DNA of 64,000 nt from NCBI RefSeq assembly GCF_918741295.1, contig NZ_CAKKNB010000001.1:992001-1056000 (forward strand). The letters are read 5' to 3'. The stretch comes from Aquabacterium sp. CECT 9606 (GTDB lineage Bacteria > Pseudomonadota > Gammaproteobacteria > Burkholderiales > Burkholderiaceae_C). The position numbers and the translations under genes were made by a program. Positions 36,391 through 44,098 of this stretch are shown piece after piece; position 1 is the first letter of the stretch; every line of letters starts with the position of its first letter. The notes under the pieces were generated by a model, which made no database searches, was not told the origin of the DNA, and saw nothing but the letters and a program-made list of their open reading frames with translations.

Positions 36391-37326
36391 TCAGATGCGC
36401 AGCAGGGCCTGCACGCGCATTTGCTCGTCGGGCGAGAAGTTGGATTTCACATAGCTGACGATCTCGGCTTTGCGTTGGGCGTCCGACAGGTTGGCCGCCT
36501 TTTGCAAGCGCTCCCACTCACGCTGCGCGCCACCGAGGCGTGCTTCCCATTGGGCCCATTCCTCGTCGGCCTTGGCCAGGCGATCGGCAGCGGCCTCGCC
36601 ATAGCGGGCCACGCGTTCGGCGCGCACGGCAGCCGGGTCCTTGCCCGGTGCCATCTGTGGCACGGGCTCACCGGGATCGGGCGGTGGCGCTTGCCCTGAC
36701 TCCAGCTGGGCGTAGTAATCCTGGAAGTGTTTCTCGTCGTCTTTGAAGAACGCCTCGGCCCATGGAGCGCCCAGCACCTGGCGCCGCACCGAGCGCTGCT
36801 CTTCAAACACGGGCATCCAGGTGGCCCGGTCGGACTGGACGAACTTGTTGCGCCAGTCGTAGGTGCGGACCTGCCAGTATTTGTCCCAGACGGCCATGAT
36901 CTCACCAGCCAGTTGGACGCCATTCGCGCGTTGGGCTTCGTCCTGGATCAGTCCGCGAATTTCTTCGATGGTGACTTCACCCAGGCCCAGCACGTAATAC
37001 TCGAAACGGCTGCGCAACTCGCCGCAGGGTTTGAGCTTCTTGTCGGTCACACACCAGCTGCCGGCGGCCTCGGTACCTGCGAACGAACCCTCTTTGAACA
37101 AGCGCCGGCGCACCTCGTCGGGCGTGCGCGCAATTGGCGCTGGTTTGGCCATGCCCAGGCCAAAGGCGCGACCCGCATCGGCGATTCGCCAGGTGCTTTC
37201 ACCTTCTGCATGCGTTGCTGTCGAGACGGCTTCTGGCTTGTCGACACCCTGTTGCCAGAGCAGCCAGGCCGCGCCGCCCACCACGATCGCGGCCATGCCC
37301 GCGACGCAAGTTTTGCGTGTTTGCAT
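36391..37326 (-). CDS. Lipase-specific foldase (lipase chaperone)
   Basis: A 311-residue membrane-anchored steric chaperone (Lif/LipB type) that folds the cognate lipase in the periplasm. One N-terminal helix (AAIVVGGAAWLLW) anchors it; a Thr/Ala/Glu linker leads to the foldase domain with SFAGTEAAGSW, the Lif motif RxxFDY-like RSRFEYYVLGLGE, and a helical C-terminal part (RVARYGEAAADRLAKADEEW). The gene lies downstream of the lipase gene on the same strand, the normal lip-lif order. A hairpin terminator lies between them at 37346-37376. Confidence 0.92.
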   Translation of the reverse strand: MQTRKTCVAGMAAIVVGGAAWLLWQQGVDKPEAVSTATHAEGESTWRIADAGRAFGLGMAKPAPIARTPDEVRRRLFKEGSFAGTEAAGSWCVTDKKLKPCGELRSRFEYYVLGLGEVTIEEIRGLIQDEAQRANGVQLAGEIMAVWDKYWQVRTYDWRNKFVQSDRATWMPVFEEQRSVRRQVLGAPWAEAFFKDDEKHFQDYYAQLESGQAPPPDPGEPVPQMAPGKDPAAVRAERVARYGEAAADRLAKADEEWAQWEARLGGAQREWERLQKAANLSDAQRKAEIVSYVKSNFSPDEQMRVQALLRI

Positions 37327-37345
37327 TGAACACCCCGCTGAATGG

Positions 37346-37376
37346 AAAAAGGGCCAACTTCGATTGAAATTGGCCC
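37346..37376 (-). terminator. Terminator-like hairpin between lipase and foldase genes
   Basis: On the minus strand GGGCCAATTT, a 6-base loop and AAGTTGGCCC form a 10-bp stem (one G-U pair) followed by TTTTT. It sits after the lipase stop and before the foldase start, so it probably limits read-through and keeps foldase below lipase level. The structure is seen; the dosage effect is inferred. Confidence 0.85.
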
Positions 37377-37396
37377 CTGCTTGAATCCGGAGGAAT

Positions 37397-38350
37397 TTAC
37401 AGAGACAGGGCCTTCAGGCGGCTGGCTTGCTGCTTGTAGAAGGCGACGGGATCAGGATCGCCCTTGCCGATGGTGCCCAGGACCTGGTTGATTTCGTCCA
37501 GGTGGTTCCAGTGGTAGTCGTCCTTGATGACCTTGCCCCAATGGCTGGAGCAGCGGCCGACCAGACCGTCGTTGGCTTCGCCCTTGAAGTAGCCGCCGGT
37601 GTAAGACAGGATGGCGTCGGAGATGTCCCAGCCATTCGTCTTGACTGCTGTGCCGGAGATCGAATACCAACGGATGCTGTTGCCATTGACGCTGGCCACT
37701 TCAGGGCCTTGGCCGCAATCGCTGGTGGGGGCACCTGCGGGGAACTTGGTGTTGAAGGCCGCAGCACCAGGGGCGCTCAGGGCACCCAGGGCGGTCAGCA
37801 GGTCGGCTTGCTTGTAGGTGCCGTTGCCCGTCAGCCAGCCAATCAGTTGCAGACCCGCGGTGGCGGCCTTGTCGAAGGTGCCGTCAGGTGTGGTGCCGGC
37901 CAGGATGTCGTCAGCGACCTTGCTGCCGAAGTGGGTGCCGGCGACGGTGGTCACGCTGGCAACGATTGAAGGCACGGTGCCCGCGGCGTAACGCACGGTG
38001 GGGCCGCCATGGCTGTGACCGATCAGGTTGAACTTCTTGACGCCGTCAGCGGCGGCCCATTGCTGGAGCTGGCGCACCAGTTCTTCACCACGGAACTCGG
38101 TGGTCTGCGAAGGGTTCACCGAAGCCACATAGACGGTGGCGCCGTCTTTGCGCAGGCTGTTGGGGATGTTGTAGAAATACTGGATACCCAGGATGTTGTC
38201 GAATCCGATGAAGCCGTGAACCAGCACGATGGGGTACTTGGTCTGCGAACCGGTGGTGGTGGCAGCTTGTGCGGCGGGGACGGCGATCATCGCGGCGCCA
38301 GCAACGGCAATGGCGGCGCAAACAGCACGCATGGAGAACATCGATTTCAT
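37397..38350 (-). CDS. Secreted triacylglycerol lipase, subfamily I.1/I.2
   Basis: A 317-residue secreted lipase that hydrolyses triacylglycerol esters. The N-terminal signal peptide ends near VPAAQAATTTG. Catalytic triad: Ser113 in GHSHGG, Asp261 in EANDGLVG and His283 in YHWNHLDEIN; Cys212 and Cys267 should form the disulfide known from Burkholderia lipases, and the oxyanion segment VLVHGFIGFDNI is present. Export is expected by Sec, folding by the Lif-type gene just downstream and outer-membrane passage by type II secretion. It is the first gene of the lip-lif pair. Confidence 0.94.
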   Translation of the reverse strand: MKSMFSMRAVCAAIAVAGAAMIAVPAAQAATTTGSQTKYPIVLVHGFIGFDNILGIQYFYNIPNSLRKDGATVYVASVNPSQTTEFRGEELVRQLQQWAAADGVKKFNLIGHSHGGPTVRYAAGTVPSIVASVTTVAGTHFGSKVADDILAGTTPDGTFDKAATAGLQLIGWLTGNGTYKQADLLTALGALSAPGAAAFNTKFPAGAPTSDCGQGPEVASVNGNSIRWYSISGTAVKTNGWDISDAILSYTGGYFKGEANDGLVGRCSSHWGKVIKDDYHWNHLDEINQVLGTIGKGDPDPVAFYKQQASRLKALSL

Positions 38351-38584
38351 GGCCTTGTTCCTTGGGTCGTTATTGGAGGTTGAACTGTGTGATCAATGTC
38401 TCGCGAAACGATGAACGTGCCGCGGGTGGTAACCCTTGAATTTCCGGGTTGTTCCTACCCCGAAATGACGGGGGTCAGGGGGCTTGATGTCAGACATGTC
38501 CTACCAGCGGCCAGGGCGGCGTCCGGCTCCATGCAGCACAGGCCCGCCGCACCATGGCTTTTCCCCACTACAAAAGAGGCCCCC

Positions 38585-38905
38585 ATGAAGAAACTTTCCC
38601 TTGCCCTCATCACCTTGCTGTCGTCTGCCGCGGTGTTCGCCCAAGCCGAGCCCGCTGGCCGGGAAATCGTGGTCAACACCGATCAGGACAAGGTGGCAGA
38701 GGTGGAACGCCATGCCCAGGAGTTGAAGGAAAAGCAGGACGCCGCCATCAACTCGGCCGAGCCAACGGCGGCCGGCACCAAGTCCAAGGCCAAACGCCAC
38801 CACAAGCCCATGCACAAGAACGCGCCCAAGCCTGACATGGCCAAGCCTGACATGCCCATGCCTGACGGTGCCAAGCAGGACATGCCGCCTCCCGCGGCCC
38901 AATGA
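38585..38905 (+). CDS. Small exported Lys/Met/Pro-rich protein
   Basis: A 106-residue protein that I do not recognise. It has a clear signal peptide (MKKLSLALITLLSSAAVFAQA), a charged helical part (VAEVERHAQELKEKQDAAIN), a basic stretch KSKAKRHHKPMHKNAP and a tail of degenerate repeats of (K)PDM: PDMAK, PDMPM, PDGAK, QDMPPP. The mature form should be periplasmic and perhaps bind polyanions or metal through His/Met. The ATG at 38585 has a GAGGCCCCC leader; the frame upstream has no signal-peptide continuity. It precedes rhlE by 73 bases. Confidence 0.7.
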   Translation: MKKLSLALITLLSSAAVFAQAEPAGREIVVNTDQDKVAEVERHAQELKEKQDAAINSAEPTAAGTKSKAKRHHKPMHKNAPKPDMAKPDMPMPDGAKQDMPPPAAQ

Positions 38906-38978
38906 CCTGGTGAAACATGGCCGGACGGCCGCGTTGCTCGGGTAACCTCGGTGTATCCAGCAAACGGCACGGCCATTC

Positions 38979-40226
38979 ATGTCATTCGAGTCTTTAGGTT
39001 TGTCCCCAGCCCTGGTTCGCGCCACCCGCGAACGGGCTTATCTTGAGCCCACGGCCATCCAGGCCGAGGCCATCCCTGTCGCCTTGCGTGGTGTGGATGT
39101 GCTGGGTTGTGCGCAAACCGGCTCGGGCAAGACCGCGGCCTTCGCCCTGCCCATCCTTGAGCATTTGGCGCAAGGGCGCCGCGACCGCCCCCGTCGCACG
39201 CACGCCCTCATCCTGGTGCCGACCCGGGAGTTGGCGGCCCAGGTGGGCGACACCTTCCGCAACCTGGCCCAATACCTGCCCGAGCCCTTGAAGATTGCCG
39301 TGCTGTTCGGCGGCGTTTCAATCAACCCGCAGATGATGGGCTTGCGCGGTGGCGCCGACATCGTGGTGGCCACGCCGGGCCGCTTGCTGGACCTGGTCGA
39401 GCACAACGCCCTCAAGCTTGGCGAAGTCAATACCCTGGTGCTGGATGAAGCCGACCGCCTGCTGGACCTGGGCTTTGCCGAAGAGTTGGCCCGGGTGCTG
39501 GAGGAATTGCCACCGCGTCGCCAGAACCTGTTCTTCTCGGCCACCTTCCCGCCGGCGGTGCAGAGCCTGGCCGATCAACTGCTGCGCGACCCGGTCCGCA
39601 TCCAGGTCGAGGCTCAGCCACAAGAGCAGCCCGACATCCTGCAACGGGCCATCGAGGTCGACACCGCCAAGCGCACGCCTTTGTTGCGCTACCTGATCAA
39701 GGAACAAGGCTGGTCGCGGGTGTTGGTGTTTGTGGCCACCAAGTACGCGACCGAGCTGGTCTCGCACAAACTGGGGCTGGCGGGCATCCATGCCCAGGCG
39801 TTCCACGGCGAGCTCAGCCAAGGCGCGCGCACCCAGGTCCTGTCGGACTTCAAGGCCTCGCGGCTGCAGGTGGTGGTGGCCACCGACGTGGCGGCGCGCG
39901 GCATTGACGTGGCGCGCTTGCCGGCCGTGGTGAACTACGACTTGCCGCGTTCAGCGGTGGACTACACGCACCGCATTGGCCGCACCGGCCGGGCCGGGCA
40001 AAGCGGGGTGGCCATCAGCTTTGTCACCGCCGATGCCGAAGCGCATTTCAGGTTGATTGAAAAGCGCCAGGGTGTGCGGGTCCTGCGCGAGCAGATACCC
40101 GGCTTTGAGCCGGTTGAGGCGGCCTTGCCTGTGGCCGATGTGAACGGCGGCATCAAGGGCAAGCGCCCCAGCAAGAAAGACAAGCTGCGCGCCGCCGCTT
40201 TGGCACGCACCGGCTCGTCCACCTGA
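38979..40226 (+). CDS. rhlE: DEAD-box RNA helicase, RhlE type
   Basis: A 415-residue DEAD-box ATP-dependent RNA helicase. Motifs in order: Q-motif with PTAIQAEAIP, motif I CAQTGSGKTAAFALP, Ia PTRELAAQ, Ib TPGRLLD, II VLDEADRLLDLGF, III SAT, IV VFVATK, V ATDVAARGIDV and VI HRIGRTGRAG. The tail is short and basic (KGKRPSKKDKLRAAALARTG), as in RhlE and unlike the long tail of DeadA. Likely roles are ribosome assembly and mRNA turnover. RhlE versus RhlB/DbpA naming is by tail and similarity only. Confidence 0.9.
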   Translation: MSFESLGLSPALVRATRERAYLEPTAIQAEAIPVALRGVDVLGCAQTGSGKTAAFALPILEHLAQGRRDRPRRTHALILVPTRELAAQVGDTFRNLAQYLPEPLKIAVLFGGVSINPQMMGLRGGADIVVATPGRLLDLVEHNALKLGEVNTLVLDEADRLLDLGFAEELARVLEELPPRRQNLFFSATFPPAVQSLADQLLRDPVRIQVEAQPQEQPDILQRAIEVDTAKRTPLLRYLIKEQGWSRVLVFVATKYATELVSHKLGLAGIHAQAFHGELSQGARTQVLSDFKASRLQVVVATDVAARGIDVARLPAVVNYDLPRSAVDYTHRIGRTGRAGQSGVAISFVTADAEAHFRLIEKRQGVRVLREQIPGFEPVEAALPVADVNGGIKGKRPSKKDKLRAAALARTGSST

Positions 40227-40239
40227 GCCAAGCCCTCGC

Positions 40240-41778
40240 TCAGTCTGCCAGCGTCACGCCCAGGCGCTTGGTGGCCAGGTACTCGCGCCGGTAGATCTCG
40301 AAGGGCATGGTGTCCGCGGCTTCGATGCGGGCTTGCTCCTGGATCGATTCGCGCGCCATGTTCTCAAAACGTGCTTGCTGCTCGGCATCCCACGGTGCGT
40401 CCAGCAGGACGCGTTGCGCTTGCGCGGATTGGGCCCTGACAAAATCCACGTAGGCCTTGTCGTGCTCGTTCACCAAGGCGGCCAGCACGCGGGCGGAGGG
40501 CAAGGTCTCGGGCCGGTTCAGCGCTTCCAGCGCCGATTGCCAGGCTTGCAGGTAGCTCGTGCCGCCTTGGGCCGCGTCCAGCGCCTGGGCGATGGGTTCG
40601 CATTGCCCGATGATGTCGCGTGCCCAATCGGTCAACAGCACCTCCTGGCCTTGGCGTTCCAGCGTGAGGCCGGGCTCGCGACCCCGCGAGGCCGTGCGGT
40701 GCTGGTTGCGCGCCAGCTCGGCGATCTCGGCGGGGGTGTCGGGCGGGCTGTCCAGCAGCAGGCAGTGCAGCAGGAAAGTGTCCAGAAAGCGCGCGGTGCT
40801 GTCGTCGATGCCGACAGGCAGGAAAGGGTTCAGATCCATGCAGCGCACCTCGACGTATTCAACGCCGCGTTCTCGCAGGGCGTGCAAGGGCCGCTCACCG
40901 GGAAAGATCACGCGCTTGGGTCGGATGGTGCCGTAGAACTCGTTCTCGATCTGCAGCAGGGTGGTCGACAGCTGGCGATAGTCGCCTTGCGGCCCCTGGA
41001 TGCCAATGGCCTGGTAAGGCGGGTAGCTGCGCGTGAGCGCGTCCTGCAAAGAGGCACCATAGCCATCCAGACCGTTGTAGCTGACCGACAGCGAGGACTG
41101 CGCATCGCTCTGGTAGCCCAGCCGGCCCATGCGCAGCGAGGTGGCATAAGGCAGGTACAGGGTGCGGTCGCTCAGGGTGTCCAGGCCATGCTGCTGGCCG
41201 GCCACAAAGCTGGGGCACACGGCAGGCGAGGCCCCGAACAGCAGGAGCAGCAAGAACGACTGGCGCCGGAAATTGCGGATCAGCGCGAAGTAGTCTTCGT
41301 TCGACATGCCCGGCAGCGACCAGTTGTAGTGGATGCCCGAGATGGTCTGCATGCGCGGGCCGTAGCGGTTGGCCAGCCCGATGCGGTAGACGCTCTTGGC
41401 CTGGCCGACATTGGAGGTGCCATAGCGCCCGATGGGGATGCCGCCGTCGTCGGGCAGGATGCTGGGCATGCTGCTGACCCACAGCTGTTCATCGCCCGCT
41501 TGCGCCAAGGTGCGGTAGACAAACTGGTGGATCTGCGTCAGCTCGGCGATGGCCGCTGGCGCACTGCGGTGGGCGCCGGTGACCAGTTCGATCTGTGATT
41601 CGCTGAAATCGGTGGTGATGCTGGGGCTGGCCAGGGCCGAGCCCAGGGCGGCCGGGTGGGGGGTCAAGGCCAGGCGGCCATCGGGGTGAACGCGCAGGCT
41701 CTCCTTCTCGATGCCGCGTCGGATGCCTTTCAAGCGCTCGGGCGAGAGCAGGCGCAAGCGTTCATCAAGGCTGGTCAC
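40240..41778 (-). CDS. gshA: Glutamate-cysteine ligase, GshA
   Basis: Joins glutamate and cysteine with ATP, the first step of glutathione synthesis. The 512-residue product follows the E. coli-type (group 1) enzyme: KGIRRGIEKESLRVHPDGRL, ITTDFSESQIELVTG, QYGTSN-like RYGTSNVGQAKSVYRIGL, MQTISGIHYNWSLP and EVRCMDLNPFLPVGID. The GTG start at 41778 follows AGGAGA and gives the normal length. It converges on rhlE and is divergent from the amidotransferase-like gene. Confidence 0.95.
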   Translation of the reverse strand: MTSLDERLRLLSPERLKGIRRGIEKESLRVHPDGRLALTPHPAALGSALASPSITTDFSESQIELVTGAHRSAPAAIAELTQIHQFVYRTLAQAGDEQLWVSSMPSILPDDGGIPIGRYGTSNVGQAKSVYRIGLANRYGPRMQTISGIHYNWSLPGMSNEDYFALIRNFRRQSFLLLLLFGASPAVCPSFVAGQQHGLDTLSDRTLYLPYATSLRMGRLGYQSDAQSSLSVSYNGLDGYGASLQDALTRSYPPYQAIGIQGPQGDYRQLSTTLLQIENEFYGTIRPKRVIFPGERPLHALRERGVEYVEVRCMDLNPFLPVGIDDSTARFLDTFLLHCLLLDSPPDTPAEIAELARNQHRTASRGREPGLTLERQGQEVLLTDWARDIIGQCEPIAQALDAAQGGTSYLQAWQSALEALNRPETLPSARVLAALVNEHDKAYVDFVRAQSAQAQRVLLDAPWDAEQQARFENMARESIQEQARIEAADTMPFEIYRREYLATKRLGVTLAD

Positions 41779-41971
41779 GCGCAGGTCTCCTAAATCGTGT
41801 TGGACGCGAAGGTACCAGAGTTGGCCAAACCCTGCTGGCGATGCGCTCGCAGCATATGGTTCTGCCTAAATATTCTGGTAAAGGCGAGAAAAGTCGCGTA
41901 CTTTACGGTGTCGGCGTGCTCGTTTGGTTCCATAGTTGTTGCTGCATGGCCGATCTGCTTTTCGAACACCA

Positions 41972-42664
41972 ATGTGCCTCATCATCAAGAAGCCCGCCGG
42001 GCGCACGATTTGTGCTGATTTTCTGAAGAACGCCTGGGAACGCAATTTCCATGGCTGGGGTGGTTTCTTCGTCCAGAACGGCGAAGTGGTCTGGGCGCGC
42101 GGTTTGGCGTTCGATGAGTTGGTGGAGTACAACCGCCGGCTTCCCGCGCACGTGGAAGCCTGCATTCACTTGCGCAAGGCCACCTACGGCGATGTGAACC
42201 ACGACATGGCGCATCCCTACACCGTCAGGCCCGGCCTGATGTTGATGCACAACGGCAGCATTGCCCACCTGGCGCCGCAAAACCCCGCTTTCAGTGACAC
42301 CTCTGAGCTGGCGCGCCTGCTGGGCGATTTGCTCAAAGGCTTGTCCGACGAGCAGGCGGGCGCCCTGATCCGCTCGCCGGCCTTTGCCCGCTTGACGGCA
42401 CCCCTGATCGACGGCTCGATGGTGGTGCTGATGGACAGGGACGGCGTGGTGCGCCTGGGGCGTGATTGGCACACCGTCAAGAGTTGCGAGTGGACCGGGG
42501 CCATGACCGGCATCGAGGTGTCCAACTCACACACTTGGGGCGAGAAGGCCCGGGCCCTGTCGCAACAGGCGCGGCGCGGGTCCTGGCACGGCTTGGTCCA
42601 TGCCCTGCAAGTGCGCCTGGCGCCGGCTTTCCGGGTCATCGGGCGCGCCACTTCCGACCGCTGA
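41972..42664 (+). CDS. Class II glutamine-amidotransferase-like Ntn hydrolase
   Basis: A 230-residue protein starting MCLIIKKPAG: removal of Met would expose Cys as an N-terminal nucleophile. HLRKATYG (67-74), NHDMAHPY (76-83) and MHNGSI (92-97) match the amidotransferase class II core. No synthetase domain follows, so it is a stand-alone Ntn protein; similar short proteins occur in phages and proteobacteria with unknown substrate. The ATG at 41972 is chosen to keep Cys2. It follows a 193-base AT-richer gap after divergent gshA with no promoter I could fix. Confidence 0.7.
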   Translation: MCLIIKKPAGRTICADFLKNAWERNFHGWGGFFVQNGEVVWARGLAFDELVEYNRRLPAHVEACIHLRKATYGDVNHDMAHPYTVRPGLMLMHNGSIAHLAPQNPAFSDTSELARLLGDLLKGLSDEQAGALIRSPAFARLTAPLIDGSMVVLMDRDGVVRLGRDWHTVKSCEWTGAMTGIEVSNSHTWGEKARALSQQARRGSWHGLVHALQVRLAPAFRVIGRATSDR

Positions 42665-42720
42665 TCGGCTGGCATAAGATCTTCGCTGGCCGCGCATGGC
42701 GGTCGCCACGAAAGATCACC

Positions 42721-43485
42721 TTGGGCAAAAAAGTCTGTGTCGTGACCGGCTCATCGTCCGGCATTGGCGCGTCCACCGCGCGCTTGTACGCCCGCCATGG
42801 CTGGAACGTGGTGGTCAATTTCTCGCGCGATCCGGCGCCCGCCGAGGCCGTGGCGGCCGAATGCCGTTCACTGGGCGCCGAGGTGCTGGTCGTCAAGGCC
42901 GACGTGGCGGTCAATGAAGACTGCGTGCGCCTGGCGGCCGAGGTCGAGGCCCGCTTTGGCCGGGCCGATGTGCTGGTCAACAACGCGGGCACCACCAAGT
43001 TCGTGGGCCTGAAAGACCTGGACGGGCTGGAGGCTGAAGACTTTCACCGCATCTACAGCGTGAACGTGGTCGGCGCGTACCAAATGATCAGGGCCCTGGC
43101 ACCTTTGCTGAAGAAGAACCCGGGCGCGGGCATCGTCAACATTTCTTCGGTGGCCTCGATGATGGGCGTGGGCTCGTCCATCGCCTACATGGCGTCCAAG
43201 GGTGCTCTGAACGCGATGACGGTGGGGTTGGCGCGCGCGCTGGGGCCGGAGATCCGCGTCAATGGCGTGGCGCCTGGCCTGGTTGAAACGCCTTGGTTGC
43301 AAAACGGGCTGGGCGAAGAACGTTACGCTGCGTCGGTGGCTGGCTACAAGGCCCGGGCCGCCCTGGAAAGCGTGCTCAGCCCTGAAGACGTGGCCGATGC
43401 CGCTTGGTGGCTGGGCGCGGGCGCGGCCAAGACCACGGGCGAAGTTTTGTTGGTGGACGCGGGCTTGCGGATCACCAAAGCTTGA
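42721..43485 (+). CDS. Short-chain dehydrogenase/reductase (SDR)
   Basis: A 254-residue classical SDR, an NAD(P)-dependent oxidoreductase. Visible are TGSSSGIGAS (residues 9-18), NNAG (87-90), the active-site Ser142/143, and YMASK with Tyr156 and Lys160. The C-terminus SPEDVADAAWWL and GEVLLVDAGLRI is typical. The only sensible start is a TTG at 42721 (TTGGGCAAAAAAGTC) since no ATG is in frame nearby. The substrate cannot be read. The 3' end overlaps the convergent MOSC gene by 14 bases. Confidence 0.82.
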   Translation: MGKKVCVVTGSSSGIGASTARLYARHGWNVVVNFSRDPAPAEAVAAECRSLGAEVLVVKADVAVNEDCVRLAAEVEARFGRADVLVNNAGTTKFVGLKDLDGLEAEDFHRIYSVNVVGAYQMIRALAPLLKKNPGAGIVNISSVASMMGVGSSIAYMASKGALNAMTVGLARALGPEIRVNGVAPGLVETPWLQNGLGEERYAASVAGYKARAALESVLSPEDVADAAWWLGAGAAKTTGEVLLVDAGLRITKA

Positions 43486-44047
43486 GTTGCGGGATGCTGC
43501 CCGTGGCGGGGCGGCAAGTGATGGCATCCCCCACGCGCACCACCCCCTCGGCGATCACGCGGGCGTTCATGCCCCCATGCCCGCGCATGGCGTTGTAGCC
43601 GCCTGGGCCCAGCAATGCTTCCATCCGCGAACAGGGCTCGCACGGGCCCGTGATTTCAAGCGCGACCTGGTCGCCGATGCACAGCACCATGGGCTCGTTC
43701 TTGAACAAGGCGCGGGCCGCCAGCAGGTTCAGACCGGACACCACCAGGTTGCGCCGGAGCAGCATTGGATCCACCTTCTCCACGCCCATGAAGGCGGCGA
43801 TCACGGGCAGATGCTCGGCCTGGATCAGGGTGACCTGGCGTTTGCCACCGCCAGCGGCGGAGGGCTTTCGGTCGCTGGCCCGGTCGCCCGCCAGCCCCCG
43901 GTCCATCAGCACCTGCACGCTGTCAACACACACGGTGGGTGCGCGCCGCTCGGGCCGCAGGATGATGCGGTCCAGCCGACCTGGCCGGGGGAATTGCCGG
44001 ACCAGGTGGTGGAGGTTGCTGGGGTCAGGCGGGCTGAGCGAGGTCAC
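43472..44047 (-). CDS. MOSC domain protein
   Basis: A 191-residue MOSC-type protein, related to the C-terminal domain of molybdenum-cofactor sulfurases, YiiM and the mARC enzymes. Recognisable are RGLAGDRASD, RQVTLIQAEHLPVI, RRNLVVSGLNLLAAR, and the conserved Cys in ITGPCEPCSRMEAL followed by GMNARVIAEGVVRVGD. The reaction is probably sulfur or N-oxide linked to Moco, but is not readable here. The GTG at 44047 is taken; a TTG at 44068 is possible. Confidence 0.78.
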   Translation of the reverse strand: MTSLSPPDPSNLHHLVRQFPRPGRLDRIILRPERRAPTVCVDSVQVLMDRGLAGDRASDRKPSAAGGGKRQVTLIQAEHLPVIAAFMGVEKVDPMLLRRNLVVSGLNLLAARALFKNEPMVLCIGDQVALEITGPCEPCSRMEALLGPGGYNAMRGHGGMNARVIAEGVVRVGDAITCRPATGSIPQLKLW

Positions 44048-44098
44048 TGGGCAGAATCCTGAAAGCAAGGCGAACAGGCTACCGCATGGGGGCCCGCG

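Noticed and set aside
38827..38888. Short DNA repeats that might be a microsatellite or CRISPR-like
   Set aside because: They are in-frame codons for PDM-like units in one small protein, too few and irregular for a locus of another kind.
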